DNA of 64,000 bases. Source: Tritrichomonas musculus (lineage: Eukaryota; Parabasalia; Tritrichomonadida; Tritrichomonadidae). Shown here piece by piece: positions 60,730 through 64,000 of this stretch (position 1 is the stretch's first letter; every line of letters starts with the position of its first letter). Under the pieces are notes generated by a model that was given only the letters and a program-made list of their open reading frames with translations, ran no database searches and was not told where the DNA came from. The DNA is taken from contig JAPFFF010000001.1 in NCBI GenBank assembly GCA_039105265.1, forward strand, positions 10,168,001 to 10,232,000, read 5' to 3'. Both the position numbers and the translations under genes were made by a program.

Positions 60730-63700
60730 ATGTCCTTGACACTATATTCTGCAAAGAGCAAAGAAGCAAAAAAACTTAAAGCAAATGGATTTGAAATATG
60801 TGCTGGAGAAGATGAAAAAATAAATATCATCCAAGAAGATAAGCCCGATGAATACCCAAAATTTAATTGTCTATACAATAAAGCTGAAGTTGATGCCAGA
60901 GTGGTAAATGATTATATTGAAAATGGAGGCAGTCTTAAAGGATTTGGGGATGTTCCCATAACTGAAAAATCTACACAAATACTTGAATACAAAGCATTAG
61001 CAAGAACGAATTCATTTGTTGAATCCAACAGAGAACTTATCAGAGATGAATATTGTGTTAATACATTTAATGATATTATCGAAGGGGAATCTAAGACTTG
61101 TGAAGCAATCCATGATATGTATAGCGAATTGATGTGCGCAGCAGATGGATACGAACAAGTAGTATTGGAAGAAGACAAGGGGAAATGTGAAGTAGTTAAA
61201 TATGTTCAAACTCATACTGCTCCACCAGAGCCTAAGCCAACTGAACCTTTCCTCCAATACAAGACATATCATAATTTAGCTGATATGTTGATGAATATTA
61301 TGAAGAATGAAAAGAGAAATCAAAACACAACGAGAATATTATATGAGGTATTTAATGAAGCAAACTGGATAAAATTCATAAATGGAACAAAGCAATATCA
61401 TTACAATCTTCAAGACAATACTCTTAAGACAATAGGATATAAATATAAAAATAGCGATGAAGAAGTTAAAGCAGACCAGCTAGTGGAAGTAGGAAGCCCG
61501 GGTGAATTTATTGATATATACATGCAAAATCAAAAAGATAATTACGCAAATTATCCAAAAATAATTCAAAATCTATTGTTATCTAGTGTTCTTGGATATG
61601 AGCTGGCATCGGCTCTAAAACTATTTACGACATCATTAACTGTAGACCATACAATAAAAATTGACAATATCGATGGTACAAAAGTAAAGGTCAGTTTAAA
61701 TCAAATCCTAAATGATGTCCAGCTGAATATAAATAATATAATAGTATCATTAAACTATTGGGCTGATTATTGTTCAAAAATAAAATCATGCAATTGTAAT
61801 CAAGAAGGAGAGAATAATTTTGAAGATGTAAATGATGACATATTTATTGAATTATTTTCTGATTTATATGATAGAGTTGATGGAGTCGAAGGCCATCTTC
61901 AGGTACATGATATTAGTCGTTTGCATTTTGATAATCAGGTCCAGCTGGCTCAATCACAGGTAGTTGACTTTTCGATTTACAATAATGATGACGGTATAAA
62001 TGATTTGGTAAATCAATATCAAAATCAAAATCAGCATATAGATTCCAATATACAGCATACCAATTTCATGAATGATAGGTCTTTTAATATTGATCATGAT
62101 GAAAGATATTATTGGTCAGCCCTCTTTCATAGATGGGTTTTATTAACAGAAAGTGGGTATTCATTTGATGATTTTCCATCAGGCTGGAGAACAAATAGAA
62201 GCTTTGATGCGCCTCCTTCATTTATATTTGATGTTGACAGACAAAACTGGATTCAGATTATGATTACTGATTTTGATAATAAATGTCAAGGTTGGAGGAA
62301 TAATGAAGATAGAATGAGTGTGGCTGTGTATACAGCCTTTATGGCAAACAATACAAAAAACAAAGAAGGAGATATAGTATGGGATGAAAATGAAAATGAA
62401 TGGATATACTGCAATAGTGCTGTTAGCCCTTTGAGTATAGATAGTCCTTCGGACATAGCGATGCATAGCATCGATATCGGCACACCACCAAAACAGCCCG
62501 ATGGGTCTATTTCAATTCCAGGGTCAGACCTTGAATCGTTCAAGAAAGCATTAGAAGTATATGGAAACAAATATATCGAACCACCAAAGAATTATCAATT
62601 TAATAGAGAAAAACCAATATATGGAGATGTTAATATCAAAGCAAATTTAAATGTTAATGGATTAATAAATGGAGTAGATATATCAAATTTATCTTCGGGA
62701 GGGGATATTACCACATCTAATTTTACTTATCAATCTGGCTTTCCCAAATATATTCTCACCAATAATTTGCTCAGCACAGATACTTTTAGATTATTTGATA
62801 GAGACTTTAAGATGATGGTGATAGGTGGTACAGAAGAAATACAAGAACAAATAAAAGATACTCAGGGAAGGATAAATATATTTAAAATAATTCTTCGAAA
62901 CAATATTATGATGAATGCTAATGGAAAAATAATTAAAGAGTTCTATATCTATGCAGAAGATGGAAAAATATATAACCCAGTCCTCATTCACAATACCGAG
63001 CATGATGAAACCCGGCTTAGTTATTTCCATGAAACGACAACAAATAAATTATATATTGCTCATGATGAAGGGGTTAGAATTGATTCTTATGATTTATATC
63101 TCAAGGGAGAGCTAAGTATAATGTATTTATTGCCTCAAGACTCTTTGGTAGCTGTTGAGCCAACAATAAAGTGTGATACAATAGAGGCTAAGAATGCTCT
63201 TAAATTACATAATTCTGATATTATTTATTTATATAAACCAACAAAAATTACTGACGCTACAATAGGAGATAAAGAATATTATAAAATGATATATGAAATC
63301 CCAGATGATTACCATCTCATCGAAGGCTTCAAATTCAAATTCAAGGAGTATTGCTTCGGTAATTCATGGGAATTAGAATGGAAGGAAGATAAATGGACAG
63401 GCAATAATTTGAGCGGAAGATTAGGAGGGAGTGTCATTAACAAATTAAATAAAAGAAACACAGGGTATTATCATAATGATAATAGAACACATTTATGCTA
63501 TGCAATGATGAAAAATGATGATATACACAACGAAATAATACCGAGAGGAGAGAAGGGTATATTGTATAGCTTATATGCACTCGCTAGTAAAGAAGGAAAA
63601 TTAGAAACCAAATTATTGTTAAACAATGATGAAATTATAAATGGGGATGAAAATCATATTAGTTGTTGGGTGTTTGAGATGGGAGGACATAATAAAGAGA

Positions 63701-64000
63701 CATATGAAGGCTATGATTTGGTAGGTGTTGAGTGTAGATTATTTAATTATGAGGCTAATATAATTAAATTTAATGAATTAATTCCTAAAATCTCCAGAGT
63801 ATATTTAGATATTTATTTGCCAAAATCATCTACTCCTACCCGACTAACATTCAAAATATTACCACAAATACTTCATGTTTATGGACAGCTGAATGGAAAT
63901 GTTGATTTGATAGGAGATTTGGACACAATAGATAGAATAGCCTGTGATTGGACAGATAGTTTTATCAATCCTGAGGAAAGGAATATTGAAATATATTTAC
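60730..64000 (+). CDS. Long Polinton protein, fibre-like, continues past the window
   Basis: The frame is open from ATG60730 to the window edge (1090 codons, no stop), so the C-terminus is missing. The N-terminal 130 residues look alpha/beta (LKANGFEICAGEDEKI). A segment near residues 635-655 (GDVNIKANLNVNGLINGVDI) has the short-strand style of viral and phage tail-fibre beta helices, and the rest is Asn/Ile/Tyr-rich. A role as a surface or fibre protein is inference. I see no catalytic motif. It is divergent from the minor capsid-like gene. Confidence 0.7.
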   Translation, partial: MSLTLYSAKSKEAKKLKANGFEICAGEDEKINIIQEDKPDEYPKFNCLYNKAEVDARVVNDYIENGGSLKGFGDVPITEKSTQILEYKALARTNSFVESNRELIRDEYCVNTFNDIIEGESKTCEAIHDMYSELMCAADGYEQVVLEEDKGKCEVVKYVQTHTAPPEPKPTEPFLQYKTYHNLADMLMNIMKNEKRNQNTTRILYEVFNEANWIKFINGTKQYHYNLQDNTLKTIGYKYKNSDEEVKADQLVEVGSPGEFIDIYMQNQKDNYANYPKIIQNLLLSSVLGYELASALKLFTTSLTVDHTIKIDNIDGTKVKVSLNQILNDVQLNINNIIVSLNYWADYCSKIKSCNCNQEGENNFEDVNDDIFIELFSDLYDRVDGVEGHLQVHDISRLHFDNQVQLAQSQVVDFSIYNNDDGINDLVNQYQNQNQHIDSNIQHTNFMNDRSFNIDHDERYYWSALFHRWVLLTESGYSFDDFPSGWRTNRSFDAPPSFIFDVDRQNWIQIMITDFDNKCQGWRNNEDRMSVAVYTAFMANNTKNKEGDIVWDENENEWIYCNSAVSPLSIDSPSDIAMHSIDIGTPPKQPDGSISIPGSDLESFKKALEVYGNKYIEPPKNYQFNREKPIYGDVNIKANLNVNGLINGVDISNLSSGGDITTSNFTYQSGFPKYILTNNLLSTDTFRLFDRDFKMMVIGGTEEIQEQIKDTQGRINIFKIILRNNIMMNANGKIIKEFYIYAEDGKIYNPVLIHNTEHDETRLSYFHETTTNKLYIAHDEGVRIDSYDLYLKGELSIMYLLPQDSLVAVEPTIKCDTIEAKNALKLHNSDIIYLYKPTKITDATIGDKEYYKMIYEIPDDYHLIEGFKFKFKEYCFGNSWELEWKEDKWTGNNLSGRLGGSVINKLNKRNTGYYHNDNRTHLCYAMMKNDDIHNEIIPRGEKGILYSLYALASKEGKLETKLLLNNDEIINGDENHISCWVFEMGGHNKETYEGYDLVGVECRLFNYEANIIKFNELIPKISRVYLDIYLPKSSTPTRLTFKILPQILHVYGQLNGNVDLIGDLDTIDRIACDWTDSFINPEERNIEIYL

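Larger units (their letters stand above)
44142..64000. mobile_element. Maverick/Polinton element, left end to beyond the window
   Basis: This is a virus-like element of the Polinton (Maverick) family. The left end is placed at AG44142, where sequence leaves the kinase gene and becomes GC-rich; Polinton ends typically begin with AG (family knowledge). The right end lies beyond 64000, so the terminal repeats and the 6-bp target duplication cannot be compared. Diagnostic parts present are the rve integrase, A32-type ATPase, double-jelly-roll capsid protein and protein-primed polymerase B. No adenovirus-type protease was recognised; it may lie beyond the edge. The visible length of 19.9 kb is normal for trichomonad copies. 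Most frames are open with about two breaks, so the copy looks young but not demonstrably whole. Confidence 0.92.

Noticed and set aside
60912-63030. Minus-strand ORFs opposite the long Polinton gene
   Set aside because: They are antisense to a continuous plus-strand frame of 1090 codons and lack any domain.

Overview
The window reads as nuclear DNA of a parabasalid flagellate, most like Tritrichomonas or Trichomonas (inference). It is AT-rich. The long genes are intronless, use the standard code with all three stops, and lie close together. A trichomonad-type initiator (TCACTT) sits 15 bases before the HSP70 start. The gene content also fits: a huge HECT ligase, a dynein heavy chain, a BTB-like/coiled-coil/Sel1 protein, a TKL-type kinase with a coiled-coil tail, a mariner of the Tvmar kind and a Maverick/Polinton.

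Layout. 1-11.7 kb holds host genes: cytosolic HSP70 (+), a small unknown protein (-), a tRNA-Thr(AGT) (-) and a 2314-residue HECT E3 ligase (+). 11.8-23.5 kb is a transposon graveyard: two related pogo-like elements flanked by TA, a mariner with one frameshift, a TA-flanked non-autonomous element, decayed coding remnants that include a probable MULE tail, and a truncated, stop-ridden exportin-1 (CRM1) pseudogene. 23.5-36.2 kb is one uninterrupted dynein heavy chain of 4241 residues with an altered AAA1 Walker B and a repetitive insert in its C-terminal domain. 36.2-44.1 kb holds a TA-flanked MITE, the BTB-like/coiled-coil/Sel1 gene, a tRNA-Met-like locus, a TTAA-flanked MITE, an inverted duplication of a promoter region, and a protein kinase whose 3' end meets a Polinton.

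44.14 kb to the window end is a Maverick/Polinton that runs off the right edge. It carries a compact plus-strand block: jelly-roll-like structural protein, rve integrase, A32/FtsK-type packaging ATPase, two paralogous small basic proteins, a proline-rich protein, double-jelly-roll major capsid protein, several small unknowns and a basic AT-hook protein. The minus strand carries an HNH endonuclease, a protein-primed family B DNA polymerase and a second jelly-roll-like protein. A long fibre-like gene on the plus strand leaves the window. Most frames are open, so the copy looks young, with about two breaks. A 1.9-kb repeat island lies beside the polymerase, and a hairpin-rich GC block lies at the left end.

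The host genes do not form a pathway. The Polinton genes do form a functional set: replication (polymerase), integration (integrase), packaging (ATPase) and capsid proteins. The most notable signals are the HNH endonuclease and the paralogous pair in the Polinton, its structured non-coding regions, the altered dynein motor site, and the CRM1 fossil joined to a transposon remnant.
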